NCBI RefSeq assembly: GCF_014646895.1
Contig: NZ_BMOD01000018.1
Coordinates: 1 to 64,000, forward strand
DNA from: Deinococcus roseus
Lineage (GTDB): Bacteria > Deinococcota > Deinococci > Deinococcales > Deinococcaceae
Length of the DNA stretch: 64,000 nt
Direction: 5' to 3'
Of the stretch, positions 9,943-20,185 are shown piece by piece. The position numbers were made by a program, and so were the translations under genes. The notes beneath the pieces were generated by a model, which worked only from the letters and a program-made list of their open reading frames with translations, searched no databases and was not told where the DNA came from. Positions within the stretch are counted from its first letter, which is position 1. Each line of letters starts with the position of its first letter.

Positions 9943-12924
9943 ATGGATGGCATGCTGACCCACGCACAACGCAAAACTTTCCTGAAGTTCCCCGATCTGG
10001 ATGAAGGCACCCTCCACCTCCACTACACCCTCTCGCAGCAGGAACTGGGCTGGGTCATGGAAAAACAGGGGGATGCCAGCAGGCTGGGTTATGCCGTGCA
10101 CCTCAAAATCATGCAGCACCTGGTCCGGGATCCCGAATCCCTGGAGATCCCTGCTGATGTCATCCAGCATGTCGCGGCACAACTCCAGCTTCCCACCAGC
10201 CTCTACCAGGACTACCGGGCAGGCAAACAGGTGACCATCAAACAGCACCGGCAGGAGCTCAAACGCAAACTCGGCCTTACCTCATGCAACCAGCTCGAAC
10301 TCTACCGGGATTTCTCTGCTTTCCTGAAACCCCATGCCCTGCAGCTCTGTGCGGGATTCCCGTTGATGGCCTTGCTGGTCGATGAAATGCGGAATCGCAA
10401 AGTCATCTGGAGCAAAATCGGCCCCCTGGAAATGACCGTCCATCAACTCCTTGACTGGACTGAAAAGCACACCCAGGACCTCCTCCTTGCAGGCCTGAGT
10501 GAGGATGGACAGAGGCAAATCGAAAACCTGCTCAGGCCTCACAAGGGTTCCGATGACACCGAGTACCATTTGCTGGGTTGGTTCCGGGAAAAGCACCTGG
10601 ATGCCAACCCCAAGAGCATCACCAGCCTGCTGGACAAACTGCATTTCCTGCGGCAGATGGGGTTGCCCTGGGAGGCTTTGAAACTCATCCCCAGGAGCCG
10701 GCAGGAAGCCATGTTCCGGGAATCCCGCTTCCTGCACGCCCAGCAACTCAGGCAAATGGAAAAAAGGAAACGCTGGGCGACCTCGCTCATGATCCTGATG
10801 GATGTGACGGTGCAGATCACCGACCAGGTGGTTGATTTGCATGCCAAAATCATGCAGGCCCAACTCCGCAATTGCCGCAACAAGTACCTCGAAGACCTGC
10901 AGGACACCCAACTGGGGCTTGCCGATGCCCTGGCCATCCACCAGAAGGTGGGCAGGGTGTTGATTGAAGCACGCAAGCAGGGGGAGGACCCGTTCAAGGC
11001 CATTGATCAGGTGGTGGAGTGGGACACCTACGTGAAGTCTGTTGAGGCAGTCACCGAACTGACCAGCCAGACGGAATTTGACAGCCTGTCTTTGATGGCC
11101 GGGCGCCTGGAGCACTTCCATCAGTACTCAGGGAAACTGCTGTCCCACTTCCGTTTTGGTGCCACCGCAGCAGACACCCCATTTCTGGACGCCATTGAGG
11201 TGGTCAAAGAATTGAGCAAAGACCCGGACATGCAGGTTCGCGAGACTGCCCCGCTGGATTTCGTTGCAGGCCGCTGGTCGAAATTTGTGGTGCAAGACGG
11301 CAAGGTCAACCCTGCGTACTATGAACTCTGCCTGCTGGACACCCTCACCCGCAAACTTCACGCTGGCGACATCCACCTGGAAAGGAGCCGCAAGTACCGG
11401 CACTTTGAAGACTACCTGCTCCCCATAGAGACCTGGCGGGCACATCTGAAGCAGCACCCTTTGATGGTTGCCGGGGACTTTTCGGCGTACTGGGAAGACC
11501 AGATGAAACGGCTATCCACCCAACTTTCCGAGGTGGACCTGAAGCTGGGTCAGGATGAACTCCAGGACGTGCGGATGGAAGCTGGAAAGGTGGTGGTCTC
11601 CCGCAATCGCCGGGACATCACGGTGTCGGGCAAAGCCAAACGCCTGGGGAAACGGCTGTATGGGATGATTCCGACCATCAAAATCACTGACATCATGCTG
11701 GAGGTGGACACCTGGACCCTCTACCAGAAGCACTTCAAGCATTTTGCCCTTTCGAAAACCATCGAGGACGTGCAGGAGCTCTACTCAGTGATCCTGGCGG
11801 AAGGGACCAATCTGAGTTTGCGTAAAATGGCCCACGCCACCAACCCGGTGAACTTCAAACGCCTGGCTTTGGTGCGGGAGTGCTTCGTGCGGGAAGAAAC
11901 GTTCCGGGCGGCGCAGGCGGAACTGGTCAACTTTCACACCAGACTCCCCATTGCCCAGCTGTAGGGGGATGGGGAGCATTCTGCATCGGACGGTCAGCGT
12001 TTTCTGGCTGCCCAGAAGGCGTCGGATTCGGGAACATTCAACCGCAGGTATGGTCGGGAACCTGGGGTGACGTTTTACACCCATGTATCGGACCAGTACT
12101 CGCCGTTTTACACCAAGGTGATTGCCAGCAATGAACGGGACGCTTTGCACATCCTGGATGGTCTGCTGTACCACCAGAGTGATTTGCGGATCACCGAGCA
12201 CACCACGGACACACATGGGTTCACCGAGGCGGTGTTTGCCCTGCTGAACCTATTGGGTTTCCGGTTCACCCCAAGGATCCGGGATTTGAAGCACTTGAAG
12301 ATCTTCGTACCGGACCGCAGAAAAAAATACCCTACCCTGGGGTCCGTGGTGGGAGGTGGGTATGACCGAGCATTGGTGGCCCGACACTGGGACGACATCT
12401 TGCGCTTGGTGACCAGCATCAAAAGTGGGCACGTGACGGCCTCAGTGATCTTGCGCAAACTGTCTTCCTTCCGCCGCAGGAACAGCTTGCTGGCGGCCCT
12501 CATTGAGGTGGGGAGAATCTACCGGACCCGGTTCATGCTGGACTGGTGGTCGGACCCAGCCATGCGCAGGGTGGTGCAGCGGAACCTGAACAAGGGCGAA
12601 CTGTTCCATGACCTGAAAAAGGCCGTGTTCTGCCATGGTCGCGGGGAGGTGCGGGACGATTCCCTGTTCAGTCAGGAACGGCGGGCTGGGGGCCTGAACT
12701 TCCTGACTTCCCTGATCAGCACCTGGAATGCGAGGTACCTGCAGGAGGCAGTGCAGGAATTGCGAAGCCAGGGGGAGAAAATTGACGATGAGGTCCTGTC
12801 GCACATTTCTCCCTTGAGATTTGAGCACATTGTGTTTACTGGGGATTACGTGTGGCGGCAGGATTTGCTGCCACCTCAGGGGCAACTGCGTCCGTTGGTG
12901 GGGAAGATGGAGGCGGCGGATTGA
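9943..12924 (+). pseudogene. Tn3-family transposase split by one amber codon
   Basis: Read through, this frame encodes about 993 residues, the normal size of a Tn3-family transposase: an N-terminal DUF4158-like DNA-binding half, then the DDE catalytic half. A TAG at 11962-11964 interrupts it where the family has Trp in the conserved WGDG...SSDGQRF block. Frame and homology continue without change after the stop (GDG, SASDGQRF, YTHVSDQY, TDTHGF), so TGG to TAG is the simplest explanation. All catalytic acidic residues lie downstream of the stop, so the N-terminal product alone should be inactive. GTG (9937) and ATG (9943, 9952) are all possible starts. No resolvase and no convincing terminal inverted repeat pair was found, so element limits are undefined. 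Confidence 0.85.
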
Positions 12925-12993
12925 TCGGCGAAACCCGTGACAGAATCAAGGCTCTAACGCAAATTTGGTGAACTTGGTGATGCGTTCAGAGTC

Positions 12994-13596
12994 TTAGGGT
13001 TCAGTTCGAGCAAAATACTGCAGATCTTCAGACGTTGGCCAGATATAGCCCCAGTAGCGTTGTTCGGGGATCCCCGACTCCCTGACATCTGCTGCACACA
13101 CGCTGCCATATTGGTCAAACCCCACCAGGCCAAGATCAAAGGGCACCTGTTCAAACACTTCCATGGCCACCACAGCCAGCCAATCTTCCAGGGGCTTTAA
13201 CCAGGGTTCCGGATCATGCTGATCCAGGTCAAAAGGATAAGCATGAACAGGAAAATGCTTTCCCAAACTGCCCAGCGGAAAGGACAGATCAAACCAATCG
13301 GATCCCTCCGGTTCCCGCACCACCGAAGTCATGCAGGCCACTTCCTCCCCTCCAGGCAGCACCGCCCATCCCCGCAGCAAAAGTGTCTCTGGGGGTTGTT
13401 GCAAAACCATTTCGACGGTATGACGGGCCTGATCCTGCGGATCCGCTTGGCGCTCCAGATAAACACCATGAAAACTGGGATGGTTCCAGAGGCACCTGGT
13501 TAATTTGGACAGGGTCAGATCTGATTGCTCCTCAAGTTCCAAACGCAACTCGACGTAACCTCCGTGCCAGGTGTCTGCATCACTGAACATTCCCAT
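12994..13596 (-). CDS. Hypothetical protein, 200 residues
   Basis: I do not recognise this family. The protein is soluble, acidic and Trp-rich (for example RYWGYIWP near the C-terminus), with no signal peptide or membrane segment. It converges on the Tn3 transposase; a CTCTAACGCA / TGCGTTCAGAG hairpin (12952-12991) lies in the 69 bases between the two stops. It could be a passenger gene of the Tn3 element or an older neighbour, since no right end of the element is visible. Confidence 0.65.
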   Translation of the reverse strand: MGMFSDADTWHGGYVELRLELEEQSDLTLSKLTRCLWNHPSFHGVYLERQADPQDQARHTVEMVLQQPPETLLLRGWAVLPGGEEVACMTSVVREPEGSDWFDLSFPLGSLGKHFPVHAYPFDLDQHDPEPWLKPLEDWLAVVAMEVFEQVPFDLGLVGFDQYGSVCAADVRESGIPEQRYWGYIWPTSEDLQYFARTEP

Positions 13597-13667
13597 GATT
13601 CTGTTTATATCATTTATCCGTTTCAGTCGTCATTTATGGGAATTCTCACTTCCAGAAGGCAAGCTAA

Positions 13668-15308
13668 ATGATGCGAGAGTTGATCATGCATCTTTTGCCT
13701 CCAGCCCTACGCCTGCAGGAGGTGCTGGTGAGCAAAAAAGTCATCGAATGTCAGGTGGAGCCTGTTGTTCAGCAAACACCCTGCCCTGGCTGTGGAGAGT
13801 CATCGACGCATCTTCACAGCCGCTATGAACGGCTCGTCTTCGACCTCCCGATGGTCTGTTTCTCGTTTCGATTTCGTGTGAGAGCCAGGAAATTCTTTTG
13901 TCGAAATGCGGCGTGTCGGCGAAAAGTGTTCTGCGAGCGCCTCCCCTCTGTAGTCAAACCGTATGGACGGAAAACTTTACGCTTCTTTTTCGTGCTGCAA
14001 AGCCTTTCTCTGCAACTTAATGCCAGGGAAACCAGCCGCGTCATTGAACTGTTTAGAAGCCATGTTAGCCCTGATGCATCTTTGCGTGCAGCACGACAAT
14101 TTGTCCCTCAACTCCCATCAGCAGGGCATGTAGGGGTAGACGACTGGGCCAAACGCAAAGGGGTTCGTTACGGCAGCATCCTGGTTGATCTGGACAGTCA
14201 CCATGTGCTGGATGTGCTGGATTCGCGGGATTCTCCAGAAGTTCTGAAATGGTTCCAATCCCACCCAGAAGTAGAGCTGATCAGTCGGGATCGGGCATTG
14301 TGCTTTTAGGATGTCACCCGACAGCTCAAAGCCGAGGTCGTTGCAGACCGCTGGCACCTCATGAAGAACCTCACCACAGCTTTTGAGAACAGCATTCGAC
14401 CCTTCTACCAGCCCATTAAACAGGCAGCGCAGGCCAAGAAAGAGGGACGCCCTAAGGATTTCATTCCGGCCGTGGAACCCAGTGCATCAGACCGACAATT
14501 TCCACTGGAACAGGCTCTGGAGCTGCAAAAGCAGGGCAAGACCATCTGGCAAATTTCCAAGATCATCCGTTTTGATCGCCGAACCACACGCAAGTATCTC
14601 CAACTGGGCTGTATCCCGGAACACGGAAACCACCGCAACTTTCGTGCCAGCAAGGTTGCGGCTTACGAGCACATCATTCAGCAGGAATTGGCTTTGTCCA
14701 GGGTCAATATCAGTCGTCTGCACCTCAACATGCAGCGGGCAGGCTTTGTGGGCTCAAGAAACACCGTGCGCAGCTACATGTTGTCCCGCTATCCTGAGAT
14801 CGAGGGTCGCAGAAAGAAAGTGGGGGTGGTCAGCAAGCCTGTTTCTGCCTTCCAGCCGATCACGTACAAGAAGCTGGTGTGGCTGCTGCTCAATTTTTCT
14901 GAAGAGCGGTCCGTCGATGATCTGGCTTTGCTGGAGACCATCCAGAAAGATGTACCTGGCTTATGGAACCTCAGGGATCTCTTGCGGGTAGGTCTGGATG
15001 CGTTCCGTGAACGTGACCTGCCAGTCTTTCTGAGCTGGGTGGAAACGGTGCTGGCCTCTGACTATTCTGAGTTAAAGGGTTACATTGGAGGTCTGAAAAA
15101 AGACTGGGATGCCGTGCTGAACAGCTTCAAGTATGCTTACAGCAATGGACCAGTGGAAAGCCAGGTCAACCGTCTGAAATGCATCAAACGCCAGATGTAT
15201 GGTCGAGCTAAATTTGATTTGCTTCGGCTCAAGGTTCTGTTCAAGCCTGGTGCAATTTCATCATTCAGGACAGAAAGTCAATCCTGTTGTGATTCGTCCT
15301 GCGGATAA
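13668..15308 (+). pseudogene. ISL3-family transposase split by one amber codon
   Basis: The first part (13668-14306) carries the ISL3 N-terminal zinc ribbon (CPGC ... CRNAACRRKVF), the first catalytic Asp in GVDDWAKRKG and the second in SRDR. TAG at 14307-14309 ends it, but the same frame continues with DVTRQLKAEVVADRWHLMKNL, which matches the usual ADRFHLLKN block, then a helix-turn-helix insertion (QGKTIWQISKIIRFDRRTTR) and the C-terminal NGPVESQVNRLK block with the third catalytic residue. CAG to TAG is the likely mutation. The last ~22 residues after LKVLF are atypical and run 31 bases into the convergent neighbour, which suggests the 3' end of the element was lost. Terminal repeats were not identified. 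Confidence 0.85.
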
Positions 15309-15805
15309 GGAAATGGCCGACCTGAAAAGGGGAACAGAAAAGCCAGGGTGCGTGGATATTCAGTGGTGATGTGTTTCCAAATTTCGTTGTCATCCTCAAC
15401 TTCTCCCGATACCACAGTCACCTGTTTCTGGTCTGCAATGATGACCGCCTGAGAAAAGGCCTGGATGGCTGCCTCATAGCGCATCGCATTCTGGCCGTCC
15501 TCTGGGAAGATGATCCAACGTTCAAATTGTTCAAGCAACGCACAGTCTTGAACCAGAGCAATGGTCATCCAGTCGATGTCTGCAGTAAAAATATACCAGT
15601 CGTCGACCCGTTTAACCTGGACATCTCGTGCTCCAAGCAGGGTCAGTTGACTGAGGAAGAAGCCGGCCAGCTGGTGGGGATTGGGCCGTGCAGTGTGGTG
15701 AAAAATCCAATTTGGGTGTTTGCGGAGTACCACTGGCATGGGTTCTACTTTGATGAGAGATGCTGCATAGTCAGCCAGGACACCATCATTGTTCTCTTGA
15801 TCCAT
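15278..15805 (-). CDS. Hypothetical protein, 175 residues
   Basis: I do not recognise this family. The start at 15805 is chosen because a strong ribosome binding site (AGGAAAGGAAAAC) precedes it; the frame is open for 66 more codons upstream but that extension has no ribosome binding site and poor coding character. The protein is soluble and acidic, with alternating strands and helices and a C-terminal PFSGRPFPYP segment. Its 3' end overlaps the ISL3 transposase remnant by 31 bases, probably because the element lost its own end on insertion or decay. Confidence 0.6.
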   Translation of the reverse strand: MDQENNDGVLADYAASLIKVEPMPVVLRKHPNWIFHHTARPNPHQLAGFFLSQLTLLGARDVQVKRVDDWYIFTADIDWMTIALVQDCALLEQFERWIIFPEDGQNAMRYEAAIQAFSQAVIIADQKQVTVVSGEVEDDNEIWKHITTEYPRTLAFLFPFSGRPFPYPQDESQQD

Positions 15806-16238
15806 GAGTTTTCCTTTCCTGAATGGGTTTTCAGTATAACCTGCTGACGTTTTGGAAGGTTGACTGTCACCTTTGCTGGGATTCACCAAATTCGCGCCAG
15901 AGCCAGAATCAAAGCGCCAGAATCCCACACGTTTGTGTCTGCCATAGAAACGTAAATTTGGTGTCCCAGTTGAGGTTTCGGTAAAAAGGGGATTTTGAGC
16001 CAAAAAGGAGACGAAATAAAATCAGGCGTTCTGGACATAGAATTTTTCAGTTTATCCAAAACCCCTTTAACAATGGGACAACCCCTTGTAAGGGTTAAAG
16101 TAGCAACTGTATTGGGTGTCAAGGGGTGCTTCCAGCATTCGCTAAAATAGTGCTACTTTACCCCAAACCCTCTGGACTGACCAGCAAAAAACCTTCATGG
16201 TAGGCATGAGCGGTTTCAGGACATCCAAAGTTATACCG
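15806..16238. other. Gene-poor spacer with inverted repeats
   Basis: About 430 bases without a supportable gene. It holds a pair of near-perfect 14-base inverted arms (16092-16105 and 16151-16164, one mismatch) around a 45-base loop, and just upstream a smaller AACCCCTT..AAGGGTT palindrome. A short open frame (15883-16122, minus) has no ribosome binding site and is not called. Confidence 0.5.
16092..16164. repeat. 14-bp inverted repeat pair
   Basis: GGGTTAAAGTAGCA (16092-16105) and TGCTACTTTACCCC (16151-16164) are inverted copies with a single mismatch. They lie about 75 bases downstream of the stop of the minus-strand gene ending at 16239. They may be a terminator-like structure, a regulator site or the ends of a small non-autonomous element; the sequence does not decide. 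Confidence 0.55.
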
Positions 16239-17387
16239 TTATTTTGAACGATTGGCACGACGTTTGGCTGAACGTCGCTTTTTGCCATGTGGCCGATTGG
16301 CCTGCTGGGCTTGCAGGTTTTGCTGGGGTGCTGCCACATTGCGCTTCAGTGTGCTGCCATAAATCTGCTGAAGGTGTTGATCCAGGTCCACAGGATCGGC
16401 TTTGAGGCTTTCCTTCAGATCCTGTGCATCGAGGGTGCCTATGCTGATGTTCAGGAGGTCTCCAAGCCCTTGGCTTTGTTGTGACAGCATTTGCACTCCG
16501 ATTTCGGAAATGAATTCCGGCATTTCCTCAAGGGGCTCTCCGAGGTGGGCCAGCAAAGCCAGCCTGAGCAGATTGATCAGTGGAGAAATCACCAGAAGCC
16601 GATTGGAGATGGAGGCAGGGTCCCAATTGTTGATGTGCATGGAAATGATGAAGTTGGCATCCTGGCGACCCAGGGGTTCCACCACGTAGAACAGGGCGAC
16701 ATTTTTGGCTTCGAGGGTGTGTTTTTGGTCTGTGCCTGGAATGCCGATGGTCATGGTGGCCTCCCCACCCATGCCAACGCGGGAGCCGTGCTTGATGCTG
16801 TTGTATTCGTGTTTGTTGTTGTCACTCAAATGCAGTTCGGCCAGAAGCCTCAGTGCCACTGGCAACTGCCTCAACGCTTCGCTTTCTGTGGGTTTGGTCT
16901 CTGTCACTTCAATGTTGAACAATTTGAAGATGATTTCAGCCACCTTCTCCCAGGTGACGGTGGGCAAGCCCCAGAAGTTGGGAATGGGATCTCCACTGGT
17001 GATTTTCTGAACAACATTTTTGAGCTGGCCATTGTTGTACGCCAGAGACCATCCCAAAGGGGCGAAGGGAGCCTGAACCAGGGCTCCCACCAGTGAGAAC
17101 AGGGTCTCCATGGCCTGACTGAAAGCCACTTTCATGGCCATCATGGCATGGAACCTGGCATTGTCATCATCGCCTGCAGCTTCTTCCTGATGGGTGTACG
17201 CCATGTATGCCCAATAACTGCTGTCAATGCCGTTGAGAAAACGGATGTGTTCTTCATGGGTCATGGCGGTCCACATGACCCTGGGTTGTTCATCCACCAT
17301 GAACGTCCAGTAGCGTTGTTTCAGTGGCACCTCACCTTTTTCTGTGCTGATGGTGAAAGGTGGAGGGTTGATTTCGTCCTGTGACAT
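16239..17387 (-). CDS. Hypothetical protein with NSIKHGxR motif (intact paralogue)
   Basis: A 382-residue soluble protein of unknown function. The start at 17387 has a GAGGAG ribosome binding site; an in-frame ATG further upstream (17408) lacks one. Recognisable blocks are PRVMWTA near the N-terminus, QAPFAPLGWSLAYNN around residue 105, and HEYNSIKHGSRVGMGG near residue 200. The C-terminus is Lys/Arg-rich (GKKRRSAKRRANRSK), suggesting nucleic-acid contact. The gene begins inside the 3' end of its own damaged paralogue (17405-18459), so both descend from a tandem duplication and were once one operon. The compact helical middle with a conserved N-x-x-K-H motif could be an HEPN-like fold, but the canonical R-x4-6-H signature is not clear and I do not claim it. 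Confidence 0.65.
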   Translation of the reverse strand: MSQDEINPPPFTISTEKGEVPLKQRYWTFMVDEQPRVMWTAMTHEEHIRFLNGIDSSYWAYMAYTHQEEAAGDDDNARFHAMMAMKVAFSQAMETLFSLVGALVQAPFAPLGWSLAYNNGQLKNVVQKITSGDPIPNFWGLPTVTWEKVAEIIFKLFNIEVTETKPTESEALRQLPVALRLLAELHLSDNNKHEYNSIKHGSRVGMGGEATMTIGIPGTDQKHTLEAKNVALFYVVEPLGRQDANFIISMHINNWDPASISNRLLVISPLINLLRLALLAHLGEPLEEMPEFISEIGVQMLSQQSQGLGDLLNISIGTLDAQDLKESLKADPVDLDQHLQQIYGSTLKRNVAAPQQNLQAQQANRPHGKKRRSAKRRANRSK

Positions 17388-17404
17388 GTGCACTCCTCTG
17401 GGCA

Positions 17405-18459
17405 TCACTGCTGGGGTTTGGGTTTCTCAGATTTCGGGATCCAGGTGCCTTTGTACACGTTCTTCAGCCAGGCATCGACATCCATGGGCTTTTCTTGGAG
17501 CATCTCCATGACGTGTGATACGGCCAGGGGCGAGAATCGCAAGACCGAAAGGCTGCCTGCAGTCTTGTTGGGTGCGAGCAGGGCATCCAGGGTTTCCTTG
17601 CTGGGAAATTCGATTGGATCGCTGGGGGTTTCACCCACGATACGCAGAAGTGTTGCTCTGAACACTTCAATCACGTCAGCGGTGACCATCAAGGTGCCAT
17701 ACATCTTTTCTCCGTCCCAGTTCTGGTTGCGCTCATTGACGGTGAAGTGAGGGCTGTTTCTGCTGACAGGTTCCACCACAAGAAACCGAGAGACTTTGGT
17801 GGCTTCCAGGGTGAAACCACTTTCAGCACCCACAGGGGTGATTTGAATGCTCAGGGAGCATCAAGCACTGGCCCTGAAGCCGTGCTTGATGCTGTTGTAT
17901 TCATGCTTGAGGTTTTCATCCGTGTGGTGTTCGGCAAGCATGCGCAAGGAGCGAACCAGGGTTTGGGTGTGCTCTTCCATAGAGGTAGAACCTGTGGTGG
18001 AAAAGGGCTCCATGACTGCGGAGGCCAGTGTTTCCCAGGTGACCTGTGCCTCTCCCATGACATTGGGCAGGGGTTCGCCGTTGTTGATTCTTTCCACCAC
18101 GGTGCGCAGCTGGCTGTTGCTGTAAGAGAGGGACCAGCCCAGTGGGCAGAAGGGGGCCTGAATGAAGGCGGCCACCAGGGTGAACAGGGTTTCGTTGGCC
18201 TGTGCCATGGCGGTTTTCAGGAGGATCTGGGCATGGGTTTGTGGGGAGAAGTGGCGTCCTCGGCAGCAGGTCCGTGGGTCTCGGCCAGGTACCGCCAGTA
18301 ATCGGGGCGCAGCCCTTTGAGGAAGCGCACCTGTTCATCTCTGGCATCAATGGTCCACATTACTTTCGGCTGGTCCAGCACCACGAAAAGGTCATAGCCG
18401 ATCAGGGGTTCTTGCTGGGATGGCTGGTCCTGCTCGGGCATGGGTGTTTCCTGAGTCAT
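17405..18459 (-). pseudogene. Decayed tandem paralogue of the NSIKHGxR gene
   Basis: The start (18459, ribosome binding site AGGAG) leads into a protein matching its neighbour: QPKVMWTIDARDEQVRFL aligns with PRVMWTAMTHEEHIRFL. Around 18235-18250 the frame shifts (homology moves to another frame just before AQANETLFTLVAAFIQAPF), and a TGA at 17861-17863 stops translation right after KHGFRASA, while homology continues in frame (VGAESGFTLEATKVSRFLVVEP). One frameshift plus one nonsense codon means no full product is made. Its downstream paralogue remains open. Confidence 0.8.
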
Positions 18460-19113
18460 CTGTTGCTCCTGAATTGTGAATGGGGGCGGTGGGCTGAGAC
18501 GCGTGCCTGTGTGGCCGATGGGTTCCATTTGACTGCTGGAGGCCAGGGAATGCAATGGGCATGATGGCCGATTGTGATGAGAGACATTGCCAAGTGAAAT
18601 GTCGCACCACATGAGGTTCTTGCAAACACGGAGGTGTTGGTGCCTGGGTCCTGAGAGTGGGTGGAGTGGGCCTGATTTGAGCCAATGGACATTTGGGGTG
18701 AAAGCATGCATGCACCCCCGCAAAAAGGGTTCGATCATCATGGAAGCCGGACCCGGCACGAAAACCAACACACTGAAAGGAGCTTCAGGCACAGACCCAC
18801 AAGGCAGTGCAGGTTTTTCTTTTGGACTTCAGCACCTGAAGGAGCCGCATGGGCCCAGAGAGATCGAACCTCACTGACCTCAGCCCATACCTCAAACTCA
18901 CACCTGAAGGATAAACGTGGCCCAGGTGCAGGTCCTCGGGGTCATCGCTGTTTCCACCCGCATCAAGGCCCACAGCATCCGGTCAGCATCTGGATGATCC
19001 ACACGTTCAAAGATGAGAAATCAGATCCTTCATCACTCGAATTAAGAATATGAGTCTATATTTTGCATTATGGGTGGTATTGCAAAATCTCATTAAGATG
19101 CCATACTGAGGTC
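18460..19113. other. Intergenic region without a recognised gene
   Basis: About 650 bases between two divergent transcription units. Short open frames exist on both strands (for example 18587-18877 plus) but they are Gly/Pro/His-rich, lack ribosome binding sites and have no recognisable motif. Promoters for both flanking units must lie here; none was pinned down. Confidence 0.5.
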
Positions 19114-20181
19114 ATGGGACTTTTACAACTCTTGTTTCGCCAACTCACCCGCAGCACCCCCAAAAAACCCCTCCCGTCACCCACAGAAGACAAAGAGCAG
19201 GTGCGCTTCAACGTGGGCGTCTCCACAGACACCGCAACCCACCTCCGCAACCTCGGACAAAAGTTTGGGGTGTCCCAGGCCCAGATGGCCGCCATGCTGC
19301 TCACCAGTCTGGTGCACGACCAGGACAATCAAAACGATGTGGGTTTTCACGCCGTCCAGCGCCTCCTCAGAGACCACCAGCTGGATCTGTACCAGGGTGC
19401 CCGGCTGTTGCGGTCCCACCACATGAATTATCGTGCGCTCAGCGACCCAGAAGTCTTCTCAGACACCGTCACCGACGAGCTGATCCAGTTCCTCACCCAA
19501 CGATTCTATTTCTCAAGACGCTTTTTCAATGGAGAGAACAAAGTGAACCACAAAGAGCACAACTTCTACACCAGCTCCCTGCTCAGCGAAGTGATGGACA
19601 GCATCCTGGACGGCACGTTCGATCAGGTGCTCCTGATCAAATCCAACAGTTACCGTCTGGAGGAACCCCAGGATGACGATTACATCACCCACCCACACCA
19701 CATCAGTGTGATCCTGGTCAGAAAATACACATTGGACGGCCAGAACCACTACCGCACCTACCAGCCCTGGGGCACAGAAGCCTGGAATTACATGAAGGTT
19801 CGCCTGCGCATCAAAGAACTGCTGCTGGACCTCGGGCTGCTCTCCAAACTCCACGAGCATCACCATCAATTCAACGGGGTGTCCTCCATGCCCTATGCGG
19901 GGCTCAGTGTGGACACCCGGGTGCACCAATCCTACCTGGACAACGAAATCTCAGCGGCAGAACTGGTGAAGCAATGCAGAGGCGCGTGGTACCCAGAAGA
20001 TTTCGTGAGCAAACCCGAAGAGAGCATCAAAGCCCAGCAAACCCATGAGTTGACGTACCTGCAGCCCATCACGCTGGACACCCTCAGAACCATTGCCAGA
20101 GGAAAAATTGAACGCAGAGAAATCCAGCAACGGATTGCTGCTGGACGCTCTGAAGGGAAACCAGAGGCAGGACAGGATTAA
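19114..20181 (+). CDS. Hypothetical protein with N-terminal RHH-like segment
   Basis: A 355-residue protein of unknown function. Residues about 25-70 (VRFNVGVSTDTATHLRNLGQ followed by FGVSQAQMAAMLL) look like a ribbon-helix-helix DNA-binding fold: one strand and two helices. The rest is mixed alpha/beta with a His/Tyr-rich centre (HHHQFNG, THPHHISV) and a basic, helical C-terminus (RGKIERREIQQRIAAGR). The ATG at 19114 is preferred over an upstream in-frame TTG at 19063, but neither has a good ribosome binding site. It ends 4 bases from the convergent QQG-motif operon. Confidence 0.65.
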   Translation: MGLLQLLFRQLTRSTPKKPLPSPTEDKEQVRFNVGVSTDTATHLRNLGQKFGVSQAQMAAMLLTSLVHDQDNQNDVGFHAVQRLLRDHQLDLYQGARLLRSHHMNYRALSDPEVFSDTVTDELIQFLTQRFYFSRRFFNGENKVNHKEHNFYTSSLLSEVMDSILDGTFDQVLLIKSNSYRLEEPQDDDYITHPHHISVILVRKYTLDGQNHYRTYQPWGTEAWNYMKVRLRIKELLLDLGLLSKLHEHHHQFNGVSSMPYAGLSVDTRVHQSYLDNEISAAELVKQCRGAWYPEDFVSKPEESIKAQQTHELTYLQPITLDTLRTIARGKIERREIQQRIAAGRSEGKPEAGQD

Positions 20182-20185
20182 ATCA

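Noticed and set aside
11962..14309. Genetic-code reassignment of TAG
   Set aside because: Several intact genes in the window end with TAG (for example at 868 and 236) and no suppressor tRNA is seen, so two mutations are simpler.
15806..16003. Extension of the 175-residue protein upstream
   Set aside because: No ribosome binding site at 16003, whereas 15805 has a strong one.
18587..18877. Small plus-strand gene in the 18.5-19.1 kb spacer
   Set aside because: No ribosome binding site, biased composition and no recognisable domain.
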